This document shows, in pieces, positions 52,852-61,791 of a stretch of DNA of 64,000 bases; position 1 is the first letter of the stretch; the number at the start of each line of letters is the position of its first letter. The position numbers and the translations under genes are program-made. Source of the stretch: Paracoccus marinus (GTDB lineage: Bacteria; Pseudomonadota; Alphaproteobacteria; Rhodobacterales; Rhodobacteraceae); NCBI RefSeq assembly GCF_007018965.1, contig NZ_VJYZ01000013.1, positions 7,501 through 71,500 of the forward strand. Reading direction: 5' to 3'. The notes beneath the pieces are model-generated. The model was not told the origin of the DNA. It saw only the letters and a program-made list of their open reading frames with translations, and did no database searches.

Positions 52852-55197
52852 ATGAAGCACGACCACGACATCACCGCCGCCACCCCTACGCTGGCCGAGA
52901 CGCTGGCCGAGACGCCGCATGAATCGGCCACAAAGCACGTCACCGGCCGGGCCGACTACACCGACGACCTCGTCCTGCCCGAAGGGGCGCTGCACGCCTA
53001 TCTCGGCCTGTCGACCGTCGCGCATGGCCGGATCCGGTCGATGGACCTCGACGCGGTCCGCGTCGCGCCGGGCGTCATCGACGTGCTGACCGCCGCCGAC
53101 ATCCCCGGCCACAACGACGTGAGCCCGGTCCAGAAGGAAGACGACCCGATCTTCGCGGAATCCGAGGTCATGTTCCACGGCCAGCCGATCTTCGCCGTCG
53201 TGGCCGAGACCCGCGACCAGGCCCGCCGCGCCGCCGTTTTGGCAAAGGTGGATTACGAGGACCTGCCGCTCGTCCTCGACCCCCTGTCGGCAAGGGACGC
53301 GGGATCGTTCGTCCAGCCCGGCATGACGCTGCGCCGGGGCGAGCCCGAGGCCGCGCTGGCCGCCGCCCCCCGCCGGATCGACGGGCGCATGGTGATCGGC
53401 GGGCAGGACCACTTCTATCTCGAAGGGCAGATCGCGCTCGCCATCCCGGGCGAGGATGACGAGGTCACGATCTTCACCTCGACCCAGCACCCGACCGAGG
53501 TGCAGCACATGGTCGCCCATGCGCTGGGCGTGCCCGCCCACGCGGTCGTCGTGAACGTGCGCCGGATGGGCGGCGGGTTCGGCGGCAAGGAAACGCAGAT
53601 GAATCTTTTCTGCTGCGTTGCCGCCATCGCCGCGAAGAAATGGCATCGCGCCGTCAAGCTGCGCCCCGACCGCGACGACGACATGATCGCCACCGGCAAG
53701 CGCCACGACTTCGTCACCGACTATGCCGTGGGCTTCGACCATCAGGGCAAGATCCTCGCCGTGACCGGCGACTGGTACGCCCGCTGCGGCTTTTCGGCCG
53801 ACCTCAGCATGGCGGTGACGGACCGGGCGCTGTTTCATGCCGACAACGCCTATTTCTACCCCGACGTGCAGGTCCGCAGCCATCCGCTGCGGACGAACAC
53901 CGTGTCGAACACCGCCTTTCGCGGCTTCGGCGGCCCGCAGGGCGTGATCGTCGCCGAGCGCATCATCGAGGAAATCGCCTACGCGACGGGGCAGGACACG
54001 CTTGCCGTCCGCAAGGCCAACTTCTACACCCACGGCCAGCTCACCCCCTATCACCAGCCGGTCGAGGACATGATCCTGCCGCAGCTGATCGGCGAGCTGG
54101 AAGGGTCGTGCGACTATGCCGCCCGCCGCCGCGCGGTGCTGGACTGGAACGCGCGGGCCGATGCGTCGGGCGGGGTGATCCGCCGCGGAATCGCGCTGAC
54201 GCCGGTCAAGTTCGGGATCAGCTTCACCGCGACCCACTTCAACCAGGCGGGCGCGCTGGTCCACATCTACTCCGACGGCTCGATCATGCTGAACCACGGC
54301 GGGACCGAGATGGGACAGGGCCTGCACACCAAGATCGTGCAGGTCGTGGCCGAGGCGTTCAACGTGGGCGTGGAACAGGTCCGCATCACCAAGACGACGA
54401 CGGAGAAGGTACCGAACACCTCGGCCACCGCGGCGTCGTCGGGGACCGACCTCAACGGCATGGCCGCTCTGGATGCCTGCAACCAGATCAAGGCGCGGCT
54501 GGTCGCGTTCCTGTGCGAAACCAAGGACGCCGAGCCCGGCGAGATCGAGTTTCTCCGCGACCACGTCCGGGTCCGGGATGAGGTGATCGCGTTTTCCAAG
54601 GTCGTGCAGACCGCCTATCTGGCGCGGGTGCAGCTGTCGGCAGCCGGGTTCTACGCCACGCCCAAGATCCACTGGAACCGCGCGGCGGGCCGGGGTCGGC
54701 CGTTCTACTATTTCGCCTATGGCGCGGCTTGCGCCGAGGTATCGGTGGACACGCTGACCGGCGAATACGTGATCGAACGCGCGGACGTGCTGCACGACGT
54801 CGGCCGGTCGATCAACCCGGCGATCGACAAGGGCCAGGTCGAGGGCGCATTCGTGCAGGGCACCGGCTGGCTCACGTCCGAGGAACTGTGGTGGGACGAC
54901 AAGGGGCGGCTGCGGACGCACGCGCCGTCCACCTACAAGATCCCGCTCGCCTCGGACCGGCCCAAGGTCTTCAACGTCGCGCTGGCCGATTGGTCGGTGA
55001 ACGCCGAGCGGACGATCAAGCGGTCCAAGGCCGTGGGCGAGCCGCCGTTCATGCTGGGGATCTCGGTGTTCGAGGCGATCGGCCACGCGGTCGCATCCGT
55101 CGCGGGCTACCGCGAATGTCCGCGCCTCGGTGCGCCCGCGACGCCGGAACGGGTGCTGATGGCGGTCGAGCGGCTGCGGGCGGGGACCGCCGCATGA
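52852..55197 (+). CDS. xdhB: Xanthine dehydrogenase large subunit (molybdopterin)
   Basis: A 781-residue molybdopterin subunit. It begins after a short lead with PHESATKHVTGRADYTDDL. Visible are GGQDHFYLEGQIALAIPGED, GGGFGGKETQMNLFCCVAA (the cofactor loop), RPDRDDDMIATGKRHDF, FRGFGGPQGVIVAERII, GTEMGQGLHTKIVQVVAEAF and the C-terminal GEPPFMLGISVFEAIGHAV with the catalytic-site Glu. Together with XdhA it forms the heterotetramer. The stop overlaps the xdhC start (ATGA). Confidence 0.97.
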   Translation: MKHDHDITAATPTLAETLAETPHESATKHVTGRADYTDDLVLPEGALHAYLGLSTVAHGRIRSMDLDAVRVAPGVIDVLTAADIPGHNDVSPVQKEDDPIFAESEVMFHGQPIFAVVAETRDQARRAAVLAKVDYEDLPLVLDPLSARDAGSFVQPGMTLRRGEPEAALAAAPRRIDGRMVIGGQDHFYLEGQIALAIPGEDDEVTIFTSTQHPTEVQHMVAHALGVPAHAVVVNVRRMGGGFGGKETQMNLFCCVAAIAAKKWHRAVKLRPDRDDDMIATGKRHDFVTDYAVGFDHQGKILAVTGDWYARCGFSADLSMAVTDRALFHADNAYFYPDVQVRSHPLRTNTVSNTAFRGFGGPQGVIVAERIIEEIAYATGQDTLAVRKANFYTHGQLTPYHQPVEDMILPQLIGELEGSCDYAARRRAVLDWNARADASGGVIRRGIALTPVKFGISFTATHFNQAGALVHIYSDGSIMLNHGGTEMGQGLHTKIVQVVAEAFNVGVEQVRITKTTTEKVPNTSATAASSGTDLNGMAALDACNQIKARLVAFLCETKDAEPGEIEFLRDHVRVRDEVIAFSKVVQTAYLARVQLSAAGFYATPKIHWNRAAGRGRPFYYFAYGAACAEVSVDTLTGEYVIERADVLHDVGRSINPAIDKGQVEGAFVQGTGWLTSEELWWDDKGRLRTHAPSTYKIPLASDRPKVFNVALADWSVNAERTIKRSKAVGEPPFMLGISVFEAIGHAVASVAGYRECPRLGAPATPERVLMAVERLRAGTAA

Positions 55198-55934
55198 TCC
55201 GGGTCCGCATCATCCGCGCCCGCGGGTCCACCCCGCGCGAGGAAGGGGCCGAGATGATGGTCGGCCGCGACACTGTCACCGGCACCATCGGCGGCGGGCA
55301 GCTGGAATACCTCGCCATCGACCGCGCCCGGATGATGCTGGCCAAGGGCGAGACGCAGGCGCGGATGGACGTGCCGCTGGGACCGGACATCGGCCAGTGC
55401 TGCGGCGGCCGGGTGGAACTGGCGCTGGACCGGGCCCGGGCGACGGTCCCCGTTCCCGGCCCCGCGATCCTCATCTTCGGCGCGGGCCATGTCGGCCGTG
55501 CGCTGGCCCGCGCGCTGCTGCCGCTGCCGTTCTCGCCCCGGCTGATCGACCAGCGCGCGGCGGAACTGTCGCTCGCCGCGCCCGGCGTGCCCACCACGCT
55601 TACCCCGCTGCCCGAGGCCGAACTGCGCGCCGCCCCGCCCGGCGCTGCCGTCGTCATCGTCACCCACGACCACGCGCTCGACTTCCTGCTGGGGGTCGAG
55701 GCGCTGGCGCGGCCCGACGCCCCCTATATCGGCATGGTCGGCAGCCGTACCAAGCGCGCGACGTTCGACCGCTTCGCCCGCAGCCACGGCGCCGACCCCG
55801 CCCGCCTCGTCTGCCCGATCGCGGCGGGCTTCCCCCGCGACAAGCGCCCCGAGGTCATCGCCGCCTTCACCGCGGCCGAGATCGCCGCGCGCCTGCTGAC
55901 CCACGCCCCCGCGCCCGCCCTGCACGCGCCCTGA
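55194..55934 (+). CDS. xdhC: Xanthine dehydrogenase accessory protein XdhC (short N-terminus)
   Basis: A 246-residue chaperone that inserts the sulphurated molybdenum cofactor into XdhB. It has GSTPREEGAEMMVGRDTVTG, TIGGGQLEYLAI, GQCCGGRVELAL and the Rossmann-type ILIFGAGHVGRALARAL, then YIGMVGSRTKRATFDRFARS. Most XdhC proteins are near 280-330 residues; this one lacks about 20-40 residues before MIRVRIIRARGSTPRE. The start at 55194 is fixed by the ATGA overlap with xdhB. It is followed by guaD after 17 bases. Confidence 0.92.
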   Translation: MIRVRIIRARGSTPREEGAEMMVGRDTVTGTIGGGQLEYLAIDRARMMLAKGETQARMDVPLGPDIGQCCGGRVELALDRARATVPVPGPAILIFGAGHVGRALARALLPLPFSPRLIDQRAAELSLAAPGVPTTLTPLPEAELRAAPPGAAVVIVTHDHALDFLLGVEALARPDAPYIGMVGSRTKRATFDRFARSHGADPARLVCPIAAGFPRDKRPEVIAAFTAAEIAARLLTHAPAPALHAP

Positions 55935-55951
55935 CCCGCCCGGAGACACCG

Positions 55952-57241
55952 ATGAAAACCCTCGTGCGCGGCCGCGTCCTGACCTTCCATGCCGATCCGG
56001 CCGACAGCGCCGACAATCACGACTACCACGAGAACGGCGCGATCCTGATCGACGCGGGCCGGATCGTCGCGGTGGGCGACCACGCCGACGTGGCGGCCCG
56101 CGCCGACGCGGCCGGCGCGGCCCTGATCGACCACCGGCCCCACATCGTCATGCCCGGCTTCATCGACCCGCACATCCACTTTCCGCAAGTGCAGGTGATC
56201 GCGAGCTGGGGCGAGCAGTTGCTTGACTGGCTCAACACCTACACCTTCCCGGCCGAGCTGAAGTTCGCGGACGCGGCCCACGCGGGCGCGATGGCGGGCG
56301 CGTTCCTGGACCTGCTGCTGGCACATGGAACGACGACGGCCTGCGCCTTCTGTTCGGTCCACCCGGAAAGCGCCGAGGCGCTGTTCGCGGGCGCGCAGGC
56401 GCGCGGCATGGCGATGGTCGCGGGCAAGGTGATGATGGACCGGAACGCGCCGGACGGCCTTCTGGACACCCCGCAGCGGGGCTATGACGAGACCACGGCG
56501 CTGATCGCCCGCTGGCACGGGCGCGACCGGCTGCGCTACGCGATCTCGCCCCGCTTCGCGATCACCTCGACGCCGGAACAGTTGCGCGCGGCGGGGACGC
56601 TGGCGGCCGAGCATCCCGGCCTGCACGTGCAAACGCATCTCAGCGAGAACCGCGCGGAAATCGACTTCACCCTGTCGCTGTATCCGCAGGCGCGCGACTA
56701 CCTCGACGTCTATGACCGCGAGGGGCTGCTGGGTCCGCGCACGCTGATGGGCCACGCGATCCACCTGGGTGCGCGCGAGCTTGCGCGCATGGCGGACACC
56801 GGGACGCGGGCGATCCACTGCCCAACCTCGAACCTGTTCCTCGGCTCGGGCCTTTTCGACGATCATTCGGCGCGCGCGGCGGGCGTGGTCACCGGCGTCG
56901 CCACCGACATCGGCGCGGGCACCAGCTATTCGATGCTGGCGACGCTGAACGAGGCCTACAAGATCGCGCAGTTGCAGGGCCGGCCGATGCACCCGCTGCA
57001 GGCGTTTCACTGGGCCACGCGCGGCAACGCCATCGCGCTGGGGATGGAGGACGAGATCGGCCGGATCGCCCCCGGCCGCCACGCCGACCTCGTGGTGCTG
57101 GACCCGCGCGCGACGCCCGCGATGGCGCTTCGCGCCGACGCGGCGGGATCGCTGGCGGAGGAGCTGTTCATCCTGCAGATCATGGGCGACGACCGGGCGG
57201 TGGCGCAGACCTATGTGCAGGGGCGGGCGATGAAGGGGTGA
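55952..57241 (+). CDS. guaD: Guanine deaminase
   Basis: A 429-residue amidohydrolase that converts guanine to xanthine, feeding XdhAB. Metal ligands: HIHFPQVQVIASWGEQLLDW in PGFIDPHIHFP, HLSENRAEIDF, GHAIHLGARE and DIGAGTSYSMLATLNEAYK, with the substrate residue in HCPTSNLFLGSGLF. The phrase FPQVQVIASWGEQLL is characteristic of guanine deaminases. CGGAGACACCG gives the ribosome site at 55952. It lies 17 bases after xdhC, in one operon with it. Confidence 0.95.
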   Translation: MKTLVRGRVLTFHADPADSADNHDYHENGAILIDAGRIVAVGDHADVAARADAAGAALIDHRPHIVMPGFIDPHIHFPQVQVIASWGEQLLDWLNTYTFPAELKFADAAHAGAMAGAFLDLLLAHGTTTACAFCSVHPESAEALFAGAQARGMAMVAGKVMMDRNAPDGLLDTPQRGYDETTALIARWHGRDRLRYAISPRFAITSTPEQLRAAGTLAAEHPGLHVQTHLSENRAEIDFTLSLYPQARDYLDVYDREGLLGPRTLMGHAIHLGARELARMADTGTRAIHCPTSNLFLGSGLFDDHSARAAGVVTGVATDIGAGTSYSMLATLNEAYKIAQLQGRPMHPLQAFHWATRGNAIALGMEDEIGRIAPGRHADLVVLDPRATPAMALRADAAGSLAEELFILQIMGDDRAVAQTYVQGRAMKG

Positions 57242-57301
57242 TCGCAGCCGCCGCTTATGATATAAGAATCGCACCACGTTCGTTCTGGAAGGAGCGAGGA
57301 A

Positions 57302-57802
57302 ATGGTCGGTTTCACGGCCAGTTGGGTGCATGGGAATGCGGTGGTCGCCGAAAGTCCCCCGGCAGAGGACGGCGGTCTTCTCAACTTCAATCACTACGGC
57401 TGGGGTACGCAGATCACGATGCGTCCGGGATTCGCGCGCTGGTTCCACATTGCGATCCCCTCGCCCGTGATCCTGAACGGCGCGCGGATGAAGCTGATCC
57501 GGGTGTTCCTCGGGTTCCGGCAGATCGCGGGCTTCCGCAACGCGGGCACGATCCAGGACGTGCATCTGTGGGATGCCGGGCAGCGGATCGCGATGCTGTC
57601 GAACCGCGACTTCGTCAATGCGCCCGCCGCGCGGATCGACGGCTACCGGACTTGCGAACTGCGTGAACCGAGGCCGTGGGGGTTCGGCGTCGGCGTCTCG
57701 TTCCGGCTGTCGGCGCTGCCCTATCTCGAAGGTCACTTCATCGAGAACAGGGACGCGCCGGTGATCGTCATCGGCTCGGCCGGGGCGGATTTCGAGCCCT
57801 AG
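57302..57802 (+). CDS. Hypothetical protein (small beta-rich, purine cluster)
   Basis: A 166-residue protein I do not recognise. It has a strong pattern of short beta strands (GFTASWVHGNAVVAE, GLLNFNHYGWGTQITM), Trp/Phe-rich edges and no membrane segment or catalytic motif. It ends GSAGADFEP. The ribosome site AAGGAGCGAGGAA is excellent. Upstream TTATGATATAAGAAT is markedly AT-rich for the region and could be its own promoter, separating it from guaD (60-base gap). It converges with the ureidoglycine aminohydrolase by 4 bases. A lectin-like or jelly-roll fold is only a guess. Confidence 0.75.
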   Translation: MVGFTASWVHGNAVVAESPPAEDGGLLNFNHYGWGTQITMRPGFARWFHIAIPSPVILNGARMKLIRVFLGFRQIAGFRNAGTIQDVHLWDAGQRIAMLSNRDFVNAPAARIDGYRTCELREPRPWGFGVGVSFRLSALPYLEGHFIENRDAPVIVIGSAGADFEP

Positions 57803-57806
57803 CCGC

Positions 57807-58703
57807 CTATCCCCGCACCGGCCACAGCGCCGCGTGGCGGTTCACGTCCTTGTAGAGCAGATAGCGGAACCGCCCCGGCCCGCCGGCGTAGCAGGCCTGC
57901 GGGCAGAACGCGCGCAGCCACATGAAGTCGCCCGGCCCCACCTCGACCCAGTCGCGGTTCAGGCGATAGACGGCCTTGCCTTCCAGCACGAACAGCCCGT
58001 GTTCCATCACGTGGGTTTCCGCGAACGGGATCGACCCGCCGGGGCCGAAGGTCACGACGGTGACGTGCATGTCGTGGCGCAGGTCGGCGGGGTCCATGAA
58101 GCGGGTGGTGGCCCAGGCGCCTTCGGTGTCGGGCATGGCGGACGGCGCGATGTCCTGTTCATGCGCGACGATCGGGTCGGGCGGGGTGATGCCGGGGACG
58201 GGCTGCCAGCGCTTGCGGAACCAGTGGAAGCCCGCATTGCCGGGCGTCGCGTTCACGACCGACCAGTCGGTGCCCGGCGGAACATAGGCGAAGCCGCCCG
58301 GTCCAAGCCGGTGGCGCGCGCCGGCGATGGTGACGTCGATCTCGCCCGCGGTGACGAACAGGGCGGACTGCACCTCGGGGTCCGTCTCGGGCGCGTCGCA
58401 GCCGCCGCCCTCGGCCAGTTCGACCACGTACTGGCTGAAGGTTTCCGCAAATCCGCTGAGCGGCCGGGCGAGCATCCACATCCGCATCCCCGTCCAGCCG
58501 GGAAGGAAGCTGGTGACGATGTCGCGCATGACGCTGCGCGGGATCACGGCATAGGCGTCGGTGAAGACGGCGGTGTCCGTGGTCAGGCCGGTCTGCGGCG
58601 GCAGGCCCGCGACCGGACCCGCGTAGTTGCCGCTTCGCACCGGGGACGGGCGCTCGCCCGGGATCGTCGCGGGGTTGCCGGTGGGAACGGTGTCGTCGAT
58701 CAT
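57807..58703 (-). CDS. allE: (S)-ureidoglycine aminohydrolase (bicupin)
   Basis: A 298-residue protein with two cupin domains. The first has ALFVTAGEIDVTIAGARHRLG with PGGFAYVPPGTDWSV; the second has THVMEHGLFVLEGKAVYRLN and VEVGPGDFMWLRAFCPQACY, with a metal-binding His/Glu set (ETHVMEHGLF). AllE/YlbA (UGHY) hydrolyses (S)-ureidoglycine to (S)-ureidoglycolate, releasing ammonia. The family C-terminus FRYLLYKDVNRHAAL matches. ATG at 58703 is chosen because AGGAG lies upstream. It lies in the same cluster as the PuuE-UraD fusion. Confidence 0.9.
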   Translation of the reverse strand: MIDDTVPTGNPATIPGERPSPVRSGNYAGPVAGLPPQTGLTTDTAVFTDAYAVIPRSVMRDIVTSFLPGWTGMRMWMLARPLSGFAETFSQYVVELAEGGGCDAPETDPEVQSALFVTAGEIDVTIAGARHRLGPGGFAYVPPGTDWSVVNATPGNAGFHWFRKRWQPVPGITPPDPIVAHEQDIAPSAMPDTEGAWATTRFMDPADLRHDMHVTVVTFGPGGSIPFAETHVMEHGLFVLEGKAVYRLNRDWVEVGPGDFMWLRAFCPQACYAGGPGRFRYLLYKDVNRHAALWPVRG

Positions 58704-58735
58704 GTCCAAGCTCCTGTAAGTTGGCGGCGCCCGCA

Positions 58736-58855
58736 CCGGGGGTTTCCACCCCCGGACCCCCGGAGGATACTTGGGCAAAGAAGAACCTCGCACGTTCTTC
58801 TTTGACGAAATATCCCGGGGGAGGCGCGCATCGCGCGGCGGGGGCAGCGCCCCCG
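58736..58855. repeat. Three-hairpin palindromic intergenic element
   Basis: Hairpin 1: CCGGGGG-TTTCCA-CCCCCGG (58736-58755). Hairpin 2: a 30-base imperfect arm beginning CCCCCGGAGGATACTT and ending in a perfect CAAAGAAGAAC / GTTCTTCTTTG stem with a 7-base loop, reaching CCCGGGGG (58757-58821). Hairpin 3: CGGGGGC-AGC-GCCCCCG (58839-58855). It fills most of the 159-base gap between two minus-strand genes and resembles intergenic palindromes I recall from Rhodobacteraceae genomes. Confidence 0.8.
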
Positions 58856-58862
58856 TCCTGTT

Positions 58863-60266
58863 TCAGTCCAGCATCGCCTTTAGCCGCAACTCGCCGATCC
58901 GTGCGACCTGGCGTTCCGCCTCGGTCCGTTCGGTGGCGGTGTCGTTGTCGAGGCGGCGGGTCATCGCCGCCATGATCCCCGCCTTGTCGTGGTCGCGGAC
59001 CGCGATGATGAAGGGAAAGCCGTGGCGGGCGACATACGCCTCGTTCAGGCGGGTGAAGCCGGACCGTTCAGCGTCGGTCAGGGCGTCGAGCCCGGCGCTT
59101 GCCTGTTCGGCGCTGCTGTCGGCGGTCAGGCGCTTCGCGGCCGCGAGCTTGCCGGCGAGGTCGGGGTGGGCCCGCAGGACGCCCAGGCGGTCGTCGTCGC
59201 CGGCGGCGCGGAACTGGCGCGCCATCGCGGCGGCGAGACCCGCGGCGCTGTCGTGGGCGGCGCCCATTTCGGCGTCCCAGGTGCGTTCCGCGACCCAGGG
59301 CGAGTGTTCGTAGATCGACCCGAAGCGAGCGACAAATGCGTCGCGGTCCATCTGCGACGGGCGCTCGGCGGCGGCGAAGGGGTGCGTCACCATCCAGTGC
59401 CGGGCGATGTCGAGCCGGGTCGCGAACCACACGCCGTCATGCGCGCGCACATGGTCGAGGAACCGCCGCACACCCTCGGCCCGGCCCGGCCGCCCGGCGA
59501 GGCGGCAGTGAAGGCCGATCGACAGCATCCGAGGGCGGCCCTGCGCGCCCTCGCGGTAAAGGCAGTCGAAGGCGTCGCGCAGGTAGATGAAGAACTCCTC
59601 GCCGTTGGTGAAGCCGCCATTGGCGAAGCGCATGTCGTTGGCGTCGAGCGTGTAGGGCACGATCAGCTGCGGCCGCCCGTCATGGATGTGCCAATAGGGC
59701 AGCTCGTCGGCATAGCTGTCGGCAAGATAGGCAAAGCCCCCCTCCTCGCAACCCAGCGCGACCGTGTTCATCGACGCGCGGCCCTGGTAGAACCCCTGCG
59801 GCCGCGACCCGGTGACCTGGGTGTGCAATTCCACGGCGCGGGCGATGTGGTCCGCCTCGACCTCGCGCGGGACATCCTTGTAGTCGATCCACTTCAGCCC
59901 GTGGGTCGCCATTTCCCAGCCCGCGTCGATCATCGCGCGGGTCTGTTCGGGGCTGCGGGCCAGCGCGGTCGCGACGCCGTAGCAGGTGACAGGGATCCCT
60001 TCGAGCAGGCGGTAGAGCCGCCAGAACCCGGCCCGCGCGCCGTAGTCGTAGATCGATTCCATGTTCCAGTGCCGCTGCCCGGGCCAGGGCTGCGCGCCCA
60101 CGATCTCGGACAGGAACGCCTCGGACGCGGCGTCGCCGTGCTCGACCGAGTTCTCGCCGCCCTCCTCGTAGTTCACCACGATCTGGACGGCGATGCGGGC
60201 GCCCCCCGGCCAGGCCGGGTCGGGCGCGACCTCGCCGTGCCCGCGCATGTCGCGGCTGTAACGCAT
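58863..60266 (-). CDS. PuuE-UraD fusion: allantoinase plus OHCU decarboxylase
   Basis: A 467-residue two-domain protein. Residues 1-300 are a polysaccharide-deacetylase-like allantoinase of the PuuE type (MRYSRDMRGHG, IAVQIVVNYEEGGENSVEHG, ATHGLKWIDYKD, ADSYADELPYW). About residues 305-467 are the OHCU decarboxylase UraD (FVARFGSIYEHSPWVAERTW, LRAHPDLAGKLAAAKRLTAD, GFPFIIAVRDHDKAGIM and DNDTATERTEAERQ). UraD makes (S)-allantoin from OHCU, and PuuE opens allantoin to allantoate, so the two consecutive steps are joined. The start is supported by PuuE's usual N-terminus. It diverges from the purine permease. Confidence 0.95.
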   Translation of the reverse strand: MRYSRDMRGHGEVAPDPAWPGGARIAVQIVVNYEEGGENSVEHGDAASEAFLSEIVGAQPWPGQRHWNMESIYDYGARAGFWRLYRLLEGIPVTCYGVATALARSPEQTRAMIDAGWEMATHGLKWIDYKDVPREVEADHIARAVELHTQVTGSRPQGFYQGRASMNTVALGCEEGGFAYLADSYADELPYWHIHDGRPQLIVPYTLDANDMRFANGGFTNGEEFFIYLRDAFDCLYREGAQGRPRMLSIGLHCRLAGRPGRAEGVRRFLDHVRAHDGVWFATRLDIARHWMVTHPFAAAERPSQMDRDAFVARFGSIYEHSPWVAERTWDAEMGAAHDSAAGLAAAMARQFRAAGDDDRLGVLRAHPDLAGKLAAAKRLTADSSAEQASAGLDALTDAERSGFTRLNEAYVARHGFPFIIAVRDHDKAGIMAAMTRRLDNDTATERTEAERQVARIGELRLKAMLD

Positions 60267-60468
60267 GGGACCCCCTTCTTGCGTGGCGCCGCCAGACTAG
60301 CGCAACCGCGGACAGCGCCAAGGGTGCCCGTCGCTGATGCAGCTTTGCGACAATGCGGAAATATCCCGCGCGCGCCGCATCCGCGCTCCGCTTCTGGGAT
60401 GATTCCTCAACACAAAACCGTCATAAAGAACGCAGGCGGAGCTTGTCCGCAGGAGGATAGTTTCAAAC

Positions 60469-61773
60469 ATGCTCGAACAGTTCTTCGGCCTGCGGGCCAA
60501 GGGCACCAGCGTGCGGGTCGAGCTGCTCGCGGGGCTGACCACGTTCCTGACGATGGCCTACATCATCTTCGTCAACCCTGACATCCTGTCCACGACCGGG
60601 ATGGACCGGGACGCGGTGTTCGTGGCGACCTGCCTTGCCGCCGCGCTGGGGTCGCTGGTGATGGCGCTGTGGGCGAACTGGCCGATCGGCATGGCGCCCG
60701 GCATGGGGCTGAACGCGTTCTTCGCCTTCACCGTCGTCGGCGCGCTGGGCTACAGCTGGCAGCAGGCGCTGGGCGCGGTGTTCATCTCGGGCGTGATCTT
60801 CCTTTTGCTGACGCTGACCGGCGTGCGGCGCTGGCTGATCGAGGGGATCCCCCGGTCCATGCGCAGCGCCATCGCGGCCGGCATCGGGATGTTCCTTGCC
60901 ATCATCGCGCTGAAGACGGCGGGCATCGTCGTCGCGAACCCCGCCACGCTGGTGGGCTTGGGCAACCTCACGCAAACCGCGCCGCTTCTGACGATCGCGG
61001 GCTTCTTCGTCATCGCCGCGCTCGATCACCTGCGGGTGCCGGGCGCGATCCTGATCGGGATCCTGGTCATCACCGTGGTTTCCATCGCCATCGGCGCCAG
61101 CGCCTTCGGCGGCATCGTCTCGCCCCCGCCGCCCATCACGCCGACGCTGCTGCAGCTGGACATCCCCGGCGCGCTGCAGACGGGCATCCTGCACGTGATC
61201 CTGGTCATGGTGCTGGTCGAGGTGTTCGACGCCACCGGCACCCTGATCGGGGTCGCCAAGCGCGCGGGCCTGCTGACCGAGGGGCCGCAGCACACGAACC
61301 GCGGCCTCAGCCGGGCGCTGATGGCGGATTCGACCGCGATCGTCGCGGGCTCGATGCTGGGGACGTCGTCCACCACCGCCTATATCGAAAGCGCGTCGGG
61401 CGTGCAGGCGGGCGGGCGCACGGGCCTGACCGCGCTGACGGTCGCGGTGCTGTTCCTGCTGGCGATGTTCCTGTCGCCCTTGGCCGGGTCGGTCCCCGCC
61501 CACGCCACCGCGCCCGCGCTGCTCTACGTCGCCACGCTGATGCTGCGCGAGTTTTCCGAGGTGGTCTGGGACGACGCGACCGAGGCGGCGCCGGCCGTCC
61601 TGACCGCCATCGCGATGCCCTTCACCTATTCCATCGCGAACGGCCTTGCCTTCGGCTTCGTCAGCTACGCGGTTCTCAAGCTGCTGACCGGGCGCGCGCG
61701 CGAGGTGCATCCGGCGACGTGGCTGGTGGCCGCGCTGTTCGTGGTGCGGTTCGTGTTCTTCCCGCAGGGGTGA
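60469..61773 (+). CDS. NCS2-family purine permease (AzgA-like)
   Basis: A 434-residue membrane transporter with 12-14 helices. It carries the AzgA-type start RVELLAGLTTFLTMAYIIFV and NPDILSTTGMDRDAVFVATCL, then GMAPGMGLNAFFAFTVVG, VEVFDATGTLIGVAKRAGLL, MADSTAIVAGSMLGTSSTTAY and ESASGVQAGGRTGLTALTV. AzgA-type proteins carry adenine, guanine and hypoxanthine with protons. AGGAGG precedes the ATG. It diverges from the PuuE-UraD gene and supplies substrate for the pathway. The 202-base divergent spacer should hold the regulator sites; none is recognised. Confidence 0.93.
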   Translation: MLEQFFGLRAKGTSVRVELLAGLTTFLTMAYIIFVNPDILSTTGMDRDAVFVATCLAAALGSLVMALWANWPIGMAPGMGLNAFFAFTVVGALGYSWQQALGAVFISGVIFLLLTLTGVRRWLIEGIPRSMRSAIAAGIGMFLAIIALKTAGIVVANPATLVGLGNLTQTAPLLTIAGFFVIAALDHLRVPGAILIGILVITVVSIAIGASAFGGIVSPPPPITPTLLQLDIPGALQTGILHVILVMVLVEVFDATGTLIGVAKRAGLLTEGPQHTNRGLSRALMADSTAIVAGSMLGTSSTTAYIESASGVQAGGRTGLTALTVAVLFLLAMFLSPLAGSVPAHATAPALLYVATLMLREFSEVVWDDATEAAPAVLTAIAMPFTYSIANGLAFGFVSYAVLKLLTGRAREVHPATWLVAALFVVRFVFFPQG

Positions 61774-61791
61774 ACGCGCGCGGCGTAAATA

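Noticed and set aside
50908..55086. Very long minus-strand open frame (about 1390 codons) opposite xdhA and xdhB
   Set aside because: It runs antisense to two genes with full family motifs, is rich in His/Arg/Asp from reversed GC-rich codons and shows no domain. It is a typical shadow frame in high-GC DNA.
60267..60468. Purine riboswitch in the purine permease leader
   Set aside because: I looked for the conserved junction (TATA...TTTCTACC-like) and three-helix layout in the 202-base spacer and found none.
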